From an uncultured Paracoccaceae bacterium (GTDB lineage: Bacteria > Pseudomonadota > Alphaproteobacteria > Rhodobacterales > Rhodobacteraceae): a stretch of 7,488 nucleotides of DNA. How positions within the stretch are numbered: position 1 is the first letter of the stretch; every line of letters starts with the position of its first letter. The DNA is taken from positions 1-7,488 of the forward strand of contig CALFYQ010000127.1 in NCBI GenBank assembly GCA_937952085.1, written 5' to 3'. Shown here piece by piece: positions 1-6,729 of the stretch. The notes beneath the pieces were generated by a model. It did no database searches. It had not been told where the DNA came from and saw only the letters and a program-made list of their open reading frames with translations. A program made the position numbers and the translations under genes.

Positions 1-1106
1 GGATGTTCGCCTACGCCTTCCGCGAGGGGCTTGAGCTGCGGCGGGACCCGATCCGCGCCACGCTCGCCCTTCTCGGCAGCATGATCCTGATGTTCGTCAT
101 CGGCTACGGCGTGAACATGGATGTCGAGAACCTCACCTTCGCGGTGCTCGACCGGGACGACACTACGCTCAGCCGCGACTATGCGGCCGACATCGCCGGC
201 TCCCGCTATTTCGAAGAGGCGCCGCCGCTCGCCGGCTACGCCGATCTCGACGCGCGGATGCGCGCCGGCGAGATCGGTCTCGCGCTCGAAATCCCGCCCG
301 GCTTCGCGCGGGACATCGCCCGCGGCAAGCCGGTGGAGATCGGCGCCTGGATCGACGGCGCCATGCCCTCCCGCGCCGAGACGATCCGCGGCTATGTCCA
401 GGGCATGCACGCGGACTGGCTGGTCCGCAAGGCGGCGGAGGCCGGCCTCGCCGCCGCCCAGCCCTTCGATCTGGTGATCCGCTACCGCTACAACCCCGGC
501 GTTGACAGCATCGTCTCGATGGCGCCTGCGGTGATCCCGATGCTGCTCCTGATGATCCCGGCCATGCTCACCGCCCTCAGCGTGGTGCGGGAGAAGGAGA
601 TCGGCTCCATCGTCAACTTCTACGTCACCCCGGTGACGCGGCTCGAATTCCTGCTCGGCAAGCAGATCCCCTACGCCGCCATCGCGCTGGCGAACTTCCT
701 GATGCTGACCGCCTTCGCCGTCTTCTTCTTCCGGGTGCCGCTGACCGGCAGCTTCCTCGCCCTCTCGCTCGCCGCGCTCCTTTACGCCTTCGTCGCCACC
801 GGCATGGGCCTCGTCATCTCCACCTTCATGTCGAGCCAGGCGGCGGCGATCTTCGCCACCGCGCTCCTCACCCTCATCCCGACGCTGCAATATTCCGGCC
901 TGCTCGACCCGGTCTCCTCGCTCGAAGGGGCCGGGGCGGTGATCGGCCGGGTGTTCCCGGCGAGCCATTTCGTCACCATCGCCCGCGGAACCTTCTCCAA
1001 GGGCCTCGGCGTCGAGGCGCTGGCGGAGAGCTACCTGCCGCTCCTCCTCGCCATCCCGGTCCTTCTCGGGCTCGGCGCGGCCTTCCTGCGCAAGCAGGCG
1101 CGCTGA
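1..1106 (+). CDS. rbbA: RbbA-type ABC transporter, C-terminal membrane domain (5' part outside window)
   Basis: This is the C-terminal ABC-2 membrane domain of an RbbA-like protein (ribosome-associated ATPase/exporter); 367 residues are visible from the first ATG at position 3. One membrane helix lies near residues 18-37. A large soluble loop follows (about 40-165), with LTFAVLDRDDTTLSRD and a conserved AMPSRAET segment. Then come the ABC-2 signature REKEIGSIVNFYVTP (196-210) and a block of about five helices up to the KQAR end. The order and wording match my recollection of E. coli RbbA from about residue 540 to its end. In that alignment the ATG at position 3 falls at an internal Phe of the ...FWAYA... 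segment, and there is no room to see a ribosome site. I infer that the reading frame continues leftward into two ATP-binding domains, so this is a window-edge truncation, not a short permease. It probably forms one transporter with the next gene, and its substrate is unknown. A stand-alone permease is the alternative. Confidence 0.85.
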   Translation, partial: MFAYAFREGLELRRDPIRATLALLGSMILMFVIGYGVNMDVENLTFAVLDRDDTTLSRDYAADIAGSRYFEEAPPLAGYADLDARMRAGEIGLALEIPPGFARDIARGKPVEIGAWIDGAMPSRAETIRGYVQGMHADWLVRKAAEAGLAAAQPFDLVIRYRYNPGVDSIVSMAPAVIPMLLLMIPAMLTALSVVREKEIGSIVNFYVTPVTRLEFLLGKQIPYAAIALANFLMLTAFAVFFFRVPLTGSFLALSLAALLYAFVATGMGLVISTFMSSQAAAIFATALLTLIPTLQYSGLLDPVSSLEGAGAVIGRVFPASHFVTIARGTFSKGLGVEALAESYLPLLLAIPVLLGLGAAFLRKQAR

Positions 1107-1108
1107 CC

Positions 1109-2221
1109 ATGCGGCTCGCCAACGTCCTCAATCTCGGCGTGAAGGAGCTTCGCGGCCTGGCGCGGGATCCGGCGATGCTGCTCCTCATCGTCTACGCCTT
1201 CACGCTGGCGGTCTACGCCGAGTCGAAGGCGATGCCGGAGGCGCTCAACCGCGCCGCCATCGCCATCGTCGACGAGGATCGGTCGACCCTCTCGAACCGC
1301 ATCGCCTCGGCCTTCTACGCCCCCTATTTCACGCCGCCCTCGATGATCGGCGCGCATGAGATGGATGCGCGGCTCGACGCCGGTTCGGACACGTTCGCGC
1401 TCGCCATCCCGCCCGATTTCGAGCGGGACGTGGTGGCCGGCCGGCGGCCCGAGATCCAGCTCAACATCGACGCCACGCGGATGACGCAGGCCTTCACCGG
1501 CGGCGGCTACGTGCAGCAGATCGTCTCCAGCGAGGTCGCCGAATTCGTCGCCGGCGCGCGCGGCGCGACCGAAACCCCGGTGACGCTCACGCTCCGCGCC
1601 CGCTTCAACCCCTCGCTCAGCCAGGCCTGGTTCGGCGCGGTGACGAACGTCATCTCCTCCGTCACCATGCTCTCGATCATCCTCACCGGCGCCGCCCTGA
1701 TCCGGGAGCGGGAGCATGGCACCATCGAGCACCTCCTCGTCATGCCGGTCTCACCGACCGAGATCATGCTGGCGAAGGTCTGGTCGATGGCGCTGGTCGT
1801 CTGGGCGGCGACGGCGTTCTCGCTGGTCGTCGTGGTCGAGGGGCTGCTCGGCGTGCCGCTCGGCGGCTCGCTCGGCCTCTTCCTCGCCGCGGCGGCGCTC
1901 CAACTCGTGGCGACAACCTGCCTCGGCATCTTCCTCGCCACCGTGGCGGGCGCGATGCCGCAATTCGGGCTCCTCCTGATGCTGGTGATGATCCCGCTCC
2001 AGCTTCTCTCTGGCGCCATGACGCCGGCCGAGAGCATGCCCACGGCGATCCGTTTCATCATGTCGGCGGCGCCCAACACGCATTTCGTGTCGCTGGCGCA
2101 GGCGATCCTCTTCCGCGGCGCCGGGCTCGACGTGGTCTGGCCGCACTTCGCCGCGCTCGCCGCCATCGGCGCGGCCTGCTTCGCCCTCGCCCTCGCCCGG
2201 TTCCGGCGCCTCCTGCGCTGA
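1109..2221 (+). CDS. yhhJ: YhhJ-type ABC-2 permease
   Basis: This is a complete 370-residue inner-membrane permease, close to the length of E. coli YhhJ (about 375). Helix 1 is near residues 22-38. An extracytoplasmic loop (about 40-175) carries IAIVDEDRSTLSNRI (51-65), IPPDFERDVVAGR (100-112) and DATRMTQAFTGGGY (121-134). The ABC-2 signature REREHGTIEHLLVMPVSPTE is at 199-218, and four or five further helices run up to residue 362, with TPAESMP and PNTHFVSLAQAI between the last ones. These blocks match YhhJ almost word for word. The ATG lies 2 bp after the rbbA stop and has no clear Shine-Dalgarno sequence of its own, so translation is probably coupled to rbbA. The expected partner is the RbbA membrane half, with the ATPase domains supplied by RbbA. 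An HlyD-type adaptor often lies upstream in such operons but is out of view. Family assignment is firm; the transported substrate is not known. Confidence 0.92.
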   Translation: MRLANVLNLGVKELRGLARDPAMLLLIVYAFTLAVYAESKAMPEALNRAAIAIVDEDRSTLSNRIASAFYAPYFTPPSMIGAHEMDARLDAGSDTFALAIPPDFERDVVAGRRPEIQLNIDATRMTQAFTGGGYVQQIVSSEVAEFVAGARGATETPVTLTLRARFNPSLSQAWFGAVTNVISSVTMLSIILTGAALIREREHGTIEHLLVMPVSPTEIMLAKVWSMALVVWAATAFSLVVVVEGLLGVPLGGSLGLFLAAAALQLVATTCLGIFLATVAGAMPQFGLLLMLVMIPLQLLSGAMTPAESMPTAIRFIMSAAPNTHFVSLAQAILFRGAGLDVVWPHFAALAAIGAACFALALARFRRLLR

Positions 2222-2222
2222 C

Positions 2223-3956
2223 CTATTCGGCCGCCTTGGCGGCCGCGCCCGCGCCCTTCAGCGCCATCCAGGCCTCGTATTGCGAGAGATAGACCTGGCC
2301 GTTGAGCTCATGGAGGAAGTGGGAGCTTTTCAGCCGGTCCATGACCGGCCCCTTCACCTCGGAAAGGTGAAGGCCGACGCCCATGTCCTTCAGCCGGTGG
2401 TTCACCGCCTCGAGGCTTTCGAGCGCGGAATAGTCCACCTCGTTCACCGCCGGGAACATCAGAATCACGTTGCGGATGCCGCAGCCCTCCGCGACCCGGT
2501 CCTGCACCAGGTCCTCGAGGAAGCGGGCGTTGACGAAATAGAGGCTCTCGTCGACCCGGAGGGTGAGGAGCGTCGGGTCCGTCTCCACCTGGTGCCGCTT
2601 CACGTTGCGGAAATGCTGCGTTCCGGGCACGAGGCCGACCTCGGCCACATGCGGCCGCGAGGTCTTGTAGAGATGGAGGAAGATCGAGATCAGCACGCCC
2701 GAGGCGACGCCGATCTCGACGCCGAGCCCGAGGGTGAGGAAGATCGTCGCCGCCACCGCCGCGAAGTCCGACCGGGAATAGGCCCAGGTCTTCTTCAGGA
2801 TCGAGAAGTCGACAAGGCTCAGCACCGCGACGACGATGGTCGCCGCCAGCGTCGCCTTCGGCAGGAAATAGACCAGCGGCGTCAGCGCCACCGCGGCGAT
2901 GGCGAGGCCGATGGCGGTATAGGCGCCGGCGGCCGGCGTCTCCGCCCCGGCGTCGAAATTCACCACCGACCGCGCGAAGCCGCCGGTGACCGGATAGCCG
3001 CCAGTGAAGGCCGCGCCGAGATTGGCCGCGCCGAGGCCGATCAGTTCCTGATCCGGGTCGATCCGCTGGCGCTTCTTCGCGGCGAGCGTTTGCGCCACCG
3101 AGACGGATTCGACGAACCCGATGATCGAGATCAGCACCGCCGGCACCGCGAGCGCCTCGATCAGGTCGAGCGAAAGGCCCGGCATGGTCAGCGGCGGCAG
3201 GCTCTGCGGCACCGAGCCCACCACCTTCACCCCCTGCTCCGAAAGGCCGAAGGCCCAGACGATCAGCGTCGTCGCCGCGACGGCGGCGACCGGGCCGGCC
3301 TTGGTGGCGATGTCCGCCGGCCGGGCGGCGAGGCCGAGCTTCCTGAGAAGCGGCTTCAGCCCTTTCCGCACCCAGAAGAGGAAGGCCGTCGCCGCCACGC
3401 CGATGGCGAGCGTGGTCGGGTCCGTATCGCCGAGATGGGCGAAGAGCGCGCCGACCATCTCGATCAGGTTGTGCCCCCCCGCCTCGACGCCGAGGATATG
3501 CTTCAACTGGCTCGTCGCGATCAGCACGCCCGAGGCGGTGATGAAGCCGGCGATCACCGGGTGGCTGAGGAAATTGGCGAGAAAGCCGAGCCGGAAGAGG
3601 CCGAGCGCGAGCAGGAACGCGCCCGAAAGCATGGCGAGCGTCAGCGCCGCGACGGCGTAGCCGGCCGTCCCCTGCTCGGCCACCTGCCCCACCGCCGTCG
3701 CCGTCAGCAGCGAGACCACCGCCACCGGCCCGACCGCCAGCGCCCGCGAGCTGCCGAAGATGGCGTAAAGGATGATCGGCGCGATCGAGGCGTAGATGCC
3801 CGCCTCCGGCGGCAGCCCGGCCAGCAGCGCATAGGCCAGCGATTGCGGGATCAGCATGATCGTCACGATCACCGCCGCGATCAGGTCGTTGGAAAGCGCG
3901 CCACGGTCGTAGCGGCGGCCCCAGTCGAGGATGGGGAGATAGCGGCGGAGCATCAT
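2223..3956 (-). CDS. SulP (SLC26-type) anion permease with C-terminal STAS domain
   Basis: This 577-residue inner-membrane anion transporter or exchanger has the usual length of bacterial SulP proteins. The N-terminal membrane part (about 20-430) carries the family hallmarks: IPQSLAYALLAGLPPEAGIY (36-55), SSRALAVGPVAVVSLLT (69-85), the FVES segment with a conserved Glu (E283), and ELIGLGAANLGAAFTGGYPV (304-323) followed by TGGFARSVVN. A cytoplasmic STAS domain follows (about 460-565), with the core EVDYSALESLE (506-516). It is the last gene of the sulfur operon, 87 bp after the DUF442-oxidoreductase gene. That position suggests movement of sulfite, sulfate or another sulfur oxyanion, but SulP proteins also carry bicarbonate and dicarboxylates, so the substrate is inferred only from context. 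The gene starts with two adjacent ATGs. The nearest Shine-Dalgarno-like AAGGA (3968-3972) is 11 nt before the first, so initiation may be weak or use either one. Its stop lies one base from the convergent yhhJ stop. Confidence 0.93.
   Translation of the reverse strand: MMLRRYLPILDWGRRYDRGALSNDLIAAVIVTIMLIPQSLAYALLAGLPPEAGIYASIAPIILYAIFGSSRALAVGPVAVVSLLTATAVGQVAEQGTAGYAVAALTLAMLSGAFLLALGLFRLGFLANFLSHPVIAGFITASGVLIATSQLKHILGVEAGGHNLIEMVGALFAHLGDTDPTTLAIGVAATAFLFWVRKGLKPLLRKLGLAARPADIATKAGPVAAVAATTLIVWAFGLSEQGVKVVGSVPQSLPPLTMPGLSLDLIEALAVPAVLISIIGFVESVSVAQTLAAKKRQRIDPDQELIGLGAANLGAAFTGGYPVTGGFARSVVNFDAGAETPAAGAYTAIGLAIAAVALTPLVYFLPKATLAATIVVAVLSLVDFSILKKTWAYSRSDFAAVAATIFLTLGLGVEIGVASGVLISIFLHLYKTSRPHVAEVGLVPGTQHFRNVKRHQVETDPTLLTLRVDESLYFVNARFLEDLVQDRVAEGCGIRNVILMFPAVNEVDYSALESLEAVNHRLKDMGVGLHLSEVKGPVMDRLKSSHFLHELNGQVYLSQYEAWMALKGAGAAAKAAE
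2229..2244. terminator. Inverted repeat at the convergent yhhJ/sulP junction
   Basis: GGCCGCC (2229-2235), a TT spacer and GGCGGCC (2238-2244) form a perfect 7-bp-arm inverted repeat. It begins 8 nt after the yhhJ stop and covers the last codons of the SulP gene. It could fold in both transcripts, but neither side has a T tract, so it would be at best a weak or bidirectional stem. With only one base between the two stops, there is no other place for a dedicated terminator. A chance result of alanine-rich GC codons is quite possible. Confidence 0.3.
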
Positions 3957-3975
3957 GTTCGGTCGGGTCCTTGCC

Positions 3976-3993
3976 GGCGCGCCGCGGCGCGCC
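3976..3993. repeat. 18-bp perfect palindrome in the gap before the SulP gene
   Basis: GGCGCGCC-GC-GGCGCGCC is a perfect 18-bp palindrome located 20 bp upstream of the SulP start codon, just beyond the larger hairpin at 4006-4035. It could fold in the leader of the SulP cistron and influence its translation, since the weak AAGGA ribosome site lies only a few bases downstream. In DNA this rich in GC, a palindrome made only of G and C has limited weight. Confidence 0.4.
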
Positions 3994-4005
3994 CGAAATG
4001 AGAGT

Positions 4006-4035
4006 CGCGGGCCGGCCCCCGCAGGCCGGCCCGCG
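4006..4035 (-). terminator. GC hairpin downstream of the DUF442-oxidoreductase gene
   Basis: Two perfect 12-nt arms (4006-4017 and 4024-4035) flank a 6-nt loop, starting 8 nt after the TAG stop of the fusion gene on the minus strand. The transcript then reads ACTCTCATTT, so there is only a short T run well past the stem. This could be a leaky intrinsic terminator or a 3'-end stabiliser that lowers expression of the SulP gene relative to the upstream genes. Stem strength is seen directly; the terminating activity is inferred. Confidence 0.5.
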
Positions 4036-4043
4036 CGCGCGGC

Positions 4044-5723
4044 CTATTCGGCCGCGACGGAGACGCGCTCGGGCCTGGCCATCCACTCCTTCCCGCGCAG
4101 CATCGCCTTCCAGTAGATCGGCGGAAGGATCCGCTCCTTCAGCAGCCAGGCGGCGCGGCTCGGCTTCGTGCCGTCGATCAGCCAGCCGGGGAAGGAGGGT
4201 TTTAGCGCTCCGCCATAGCCGAACTCGGCCAGCACGATCTTGCCGCGCTCCACCGTCAGCGGGCAGGAGCCGTAGCCGTCGTATTGCGCGGTCGGCGAGC
4301 GGCCCTCGATGTCGGCGACCACGTTCTCGGCCACGGTCGGCGCCTGCTTCCGCGCGGCGGCGGCGGTCTTGGCGTTCGGCGCGTTCATCACGTCGCCGAG
4401 GGACCAGATGTTGGCGAAGGTCTTGTGCCGCAGCGTCGCCTGGTCGACGTCCACCCAGCCCGCCGCGTCGGCCAGCGGCGAGACGCGGATGAAATCCGGC
4501 GCGGTCTGCGGCGGGCAGACATGGATCATGTCGAACTCGACCTCGACGCGCCTCGCCTCCGTCTCCGGCGCCTTCACCTCGAAGACAGCCGTCTTCGCCG
4601 GCCCGTCCACCGCGATGAGGTTGTGGAAGAAGTTCAGCGTCGCGTCGTACTTTTTCACGTATTCCATCAGCGCCGGCACATAGTCCTTCACGCCGAAGAG
4701 GACGCCGCCCGCGTTCATGAACTGGATGTCGATGTCCTTCAGCACGCCGCGGCGGAACCAGGCGTCGCCCGAGAGATACATCGCCTTTTGCGGCGCGCCC
4801 GCGCATTTGATCGGCATCGGCGGCTGGGTGAAGATCGCCCGGCCCCGCGAGAGGCCCTGCACCAGTTTCCAGGTGTAGGGCGCGAGGTCATAGCGGTAGT
4901 TCGAGGTGACGCCGTTCCGCCCCAGCGTCTCCTCCAGCCCCTCGACCTTCGCCCAGTCGAGCTTTAGGCCAGGGCAGACGATCAGACGGTCATAGGTGAC
5001 GACCCGGCAGCCGTCGAGCACGATGGCGTTCTTCTCCGGCTCGAAGGCGGCGACGGCGGCCTTTACCCAGTGAACGCCCTTCGGGATAAGCCCGCCCATC
5101 ACCTTGGCGGTCTCCTGCGGCTCGAAGACGCCGCCGCCGACCATGGTCCAGCCGGGCTGGTAGTAGTGGATGTCGGCGGGGTCGATCAGCGCGATCTCCA
5201 GATCGGGTTTTCGCGCCTTGAGGCTCGCCGCGACCGAGACGCCCGCCGCCCCGGCGCCGACGATCGCCACCGCGAAATGCGCGTCGCCCACGTCCGTCGG
5301 AGTCTTGCCGCCATTGGCGATGCGCCGCGCCACGCCGTTCATGTCATAGCCCGCCGCCCGCGCCTTCGCGAGGATCTCCGGCAGCGGCCGCCGCCGCGCC
5401 TCGGCGAGGGACCAGAGCGTGGTGGAGCGCGTGCCGGTCCGGCAATAGGCCATCACCGGCCCCGGCAGCTCGCGGAGCGCCGCGCCGAAGGCGGCCGCCG
5501 TCTCGTCCGTCACGATCCCCGGCGTCACCGGCAGGAAGCGGAACTCCAGCCCCGCCGCCTTCGCCGCCGCGGCGATCTCGTCATGGCCCGGCTGGTCCGG
5601 GCCCTCGGCGTCCGGGCGGTTGCAGATGATCGAGCGGAAGCCCGACGCGGCCAGCGCGGCCACATCCTCCGGCGTGATCTGCGGGCCGACCGAAAGCGCG
5701 TCGTCGATCTTCCTGACGTCCAT
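4044..5723 (-). CDS. sqr: DUF442 sulfurtransferase/phosphatase-like domain fused to sulfide:quinone oxidoreductase
   Basis: This 559-residue protein has two domains. Residues 1 to about 125 are a DUF442 (Blh-type, phosphatase-fold) domain with active-site loop CRTGTRS (94-100). Cys94 and Arg99 are four residues apart, as in rhodanese loops and unlike the CX5R of tyrosine phosphatases, so sulfur transfer is more likely than phosphatase activity. Residues about 148-559 are a type II sulfide:quinone oxidoreductase: dinucleotide site VGAGAAG (155-161), KCAGAPQKAMYLSGD (306-320), PLADAAGWVDVD (416-427) and YGSCPLT (484-490). Cys307 and Cys487 align with the two catalytic cysteines of human SQOR (Cys201, Cys379; spacing 180 against 178). 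The end, LPPIYWKAMLRGKEW, resembles SQOR's membrane-binding tail. Expected role: flavin-dependent oxidation of H2S at the membrane, passing electrons to quinone and sulfane sulfur to a thiol acceptor. The start is set by GGGAGG (5729-5734), 5 nt before the ATG. Cys250 and Cys403 are further cysteines in otherwise SQOR-like motifs. Activity as a plain ferredoxin-type reductase is less likely. Confidence 0.9.
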   Translation of the reverse strand: MDVRKIDDALSVGPQITPEDVAALAASGFRSIICNRPDAEGPDQPGHDEIAAAAKAAGLEFRFLPVTPGIVTDETAAAFGAALRELPGPVMAYCRTGTRSTTLWSLAEARRRPLPEILAKARAAGYDMNGVARRIANGGKTPTDVGDAHFAVAIVGAGAAGVSVAASLKARKPDLEIALIDPADIHYYQPGWTMVGGGVFEPQETAKVMGGLIPKGVHWVKAAVAAFEPEKNAIVLDGCRVVTYDRLIVCPGLKLDWAKVEGLEETLGRNGVTSNYRYDLAPYTWKLVQGLSRGRAIFTQPPMPIKCAGAPQKAMYLSGDAWFRRGVLKDIDIQFMNAGGVLFGVKDYVPALMEYVKKYDATLNFFHNLIAVDGPAKTAVFEVKAPETEARRVEVEFDMIHVCPPQTAPDFIRVSPLADAAGWVDVDQATLRHKTFANIWSLGDVMNAPNAKTAAAARKQAPTVAENVVADIEGRSPTAQYDGYGSCPLTVERGKIVLAEFGYGGALKPSFPGWLIDGTKPSRAAWLLKERILPPIYWKAMLRGKEWMARPERVSVAAE

Positions 5724-5752
5724 GATTTCCTCCCGGAGCCGTCGTCTGGGGG

Positions 5753-5789
5753 CGGCGGCTCGCGGCCCTCCGGAGGCCGCAAGCCGCCG
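5753..5789 (-). other. Intercistronic stem-loop between the dioxygenase and oxidoreductase genes
   Basis: Outer arms CGGCGGCT (5753-5760) and AGCCGCCG (5782-5789) pair perfectly. After one C-A mismatch, inner arms GCGGCC (5762-5767) and GGCCGC (5775-5780) continue the stem around a small loop. It fills the middle of the 73 bp gap, starts 8 nt after the dioxygenase stop, and ends about 20 nt before the ribosome site of the next gene. No T run follows, so a processing or mRNA-stability element is more plausible than a terminator. Confidence 0.5.
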
Positions 5790-5796
5790 TTCCGGC

Positions 5797-6684
5797 TCAG
5801 AGCGTGTTGACCGGCACCTTCAGGAAGGTGCGCCCGTCCTTGTCCTTCGGCGGCAGCGCGCCGGCGCGCATGTTCACCTGGAGCGACGGGATGATCAGCC
5901 GCGGCATGTCGAGCTGCGCGTCCCGCTCGGTGCGGAACTTCACGAACTCCTCCTTGGTCTTGCCGCCGCCGACATGGATGTTCTCGGCCTTCTCGTCGGC
6001 GACCGAGGTCTCCCAGCGGATTTCGCGGCCGTTCGGCCCGTAATCGTGGCACATGAAGAGCCGGGTCTCGTCCGGCAGGGCCAGCACGCGCTGGATCGAG
6101 TCGTAGAGCGTCGCCGCGTCGCCGCCCGGAAAGTCGGCCCGCGCCGAGCCGCCATCCGGCATGAACAGCGTGTCGCCGACGAAGGCCGCGTCGCCCATCA
6201 CATGCGTCATGCAGGCCGGCGTGTGGCCCGGCGTGTGGATGGCGAAGCAGCGCATCCCGCCGATCGTGTACTCGTCGCCATCCTCGAACAGCTTGTCGAA
6301 CTGCGAGCCGTCGCGCTGGAACTCGGTGCCCTCGTTGAAGATCTTGCCGAACGTCTCCTGCACGACGGTGATGTTCCTGCCGATGCCGAGCTTGCCGCCG
6401 AGCTTGCCCTGGATATAGGGCGCGGCCGAGAGATGATCGGCATGGACATGGGTCTCGATCAGCCACTCGACCGAGAGGCCCTTCTCCTTCACCCAGGCGA
6501 TGATCTCGTCCGCGCTCTCATAGCTGATGCGGCCGGCGGCGTAGTCGATGTCCATCACGGAATCGACCACCGCGCAGGAATTCGAGGCCGGGTCCTTCAC
6601 GACATAGCTGATCGTGTTGGTCTGCTCGTCGAAGAAGGCCTTGACCTCGGGCTTGACGGACGTGTCGGCGGTGAATGCGTTCAT
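5797..6684 (-). CDS. blh: Persulfide dioxygenase (Blh/ETHE1-like, metallo-beta-lactamase fold)
   Basis: This 295-residue protein belongs to the metallo-beta-lactamase superfamily. Metal motifs are THVHADH (78-84), TPGHT with His154, GDTLF with Asp171, and CHDYG with His213. In ETHE1-type dioxygenases a single Fe(II) is held by two His and one Asp, here expected to be His79, His154 and Asp171. Enzymes of this group oxidise glutathione persulfide with O2 to sulfite. The C-terminal PRLIIPSLQVNMRAGALPPK (261-280) is typical of the Blh group. The start is moved inward: an ATG at 6696 would give four extra residues, but GGAGGA (6689-6694) overlaps that ATG and sits ideally before the ATG at 6684, and MNAF...KPEVKAFFDE is a natural N-terminus. 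It lies between DUF2892 and the oxidoreductase fusion and should consume the persulfide made by the latter. Blh in Agrobacterium and Xylella is linked to H2S detoxification. A glyoxalase II role is unlikely given the context. Confidence 0.9.
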   Translation of the reverse strand: MNAFTADTSVKPEVKAFFDEQTNTISYVVKDPASNSCAVVDSVMDIDYAAGRISYESADEIIAWVKEKGLSVEWLIETHVHADHLSAAPYIQGKLGGKLGIGRNITVVQETFGKIFNEGTEFQRDGSQFDKLFEDGDEYTIGGMRCFAIHTPGHTPACMTHVMGDAAFVGDTLFMPDGGSARADFPGGDAATLYDSIQRVLALPDETRLFMCHDYGPNGREIRWETSVADEKAENIHVGGGKTKEEFVKFRTERDAQLDMPRLIIPSLQVNMRAGALPPKDKDGRTFLKVPVNTL

Positions 6685-6688
6685 GGGG

Positions 6689-6694
6689 TCCTCC
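6689..6694 (-). promoter_or_regulatory. Ribosome binding site that fixes the dioxygenase start
   Basis: GGAGGA on the minus strand is followed by 4 nt (CCCC) and then the ATG at 6684-6682. Its first base is the G of the upstream ATG at 6696-6694, which has no Shine-Dalgarno sequence of its own. The downstream ATG is therefore the better start. Confidence 0.75.
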
Positions 6695-6729
6695 ATCGGG
6701 TTCGGGCGGCGGGGAACGGGGCGCGCCGC

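Noticed and set aside
2280..4001. 573-codon open frame on the plus strand antisense to the SulP gene
   Set aside because: The protein is dominated by Arg, His, Glu and Asp, as expected for a complement frame of high-GC coding sequence. It has no recognisable domain or ribosome site.
2222..4055. Identical 13-mer (CCTATTCGGCCGC) at 2222-2234 and 4043-4055
   Set aside because: Both copies encode the same Ala-Ala-Glu-stop ending in two neighbouring genes. Shared codon choice is enough to explain it, and there is no flanking similarity to suggest a repeat element or attachment site.
4389..4391. Val445 in the GDV motif of the oxidoreductase, where human SQOR has GDC, taken at first as loss of a catalytic cysteine
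   Set aside because: Counting back from the end of human SQOR places catalytic Cys379 in the SCPL motif, not in GDC. Both catalytic cysteines are conserved here as Cys307 and Cys487.
2308..4806. Very long open frame on the minus strand (about 830 codons) overlapping the SulP and oxidoreductase genes
   Set aside because: It is an out-of-frame shadow produced by GC-rich codon bias. The product is Arg/Gly/Ala-rich with no family motifs, while both overlapped genes show strong motifs in their own frames.
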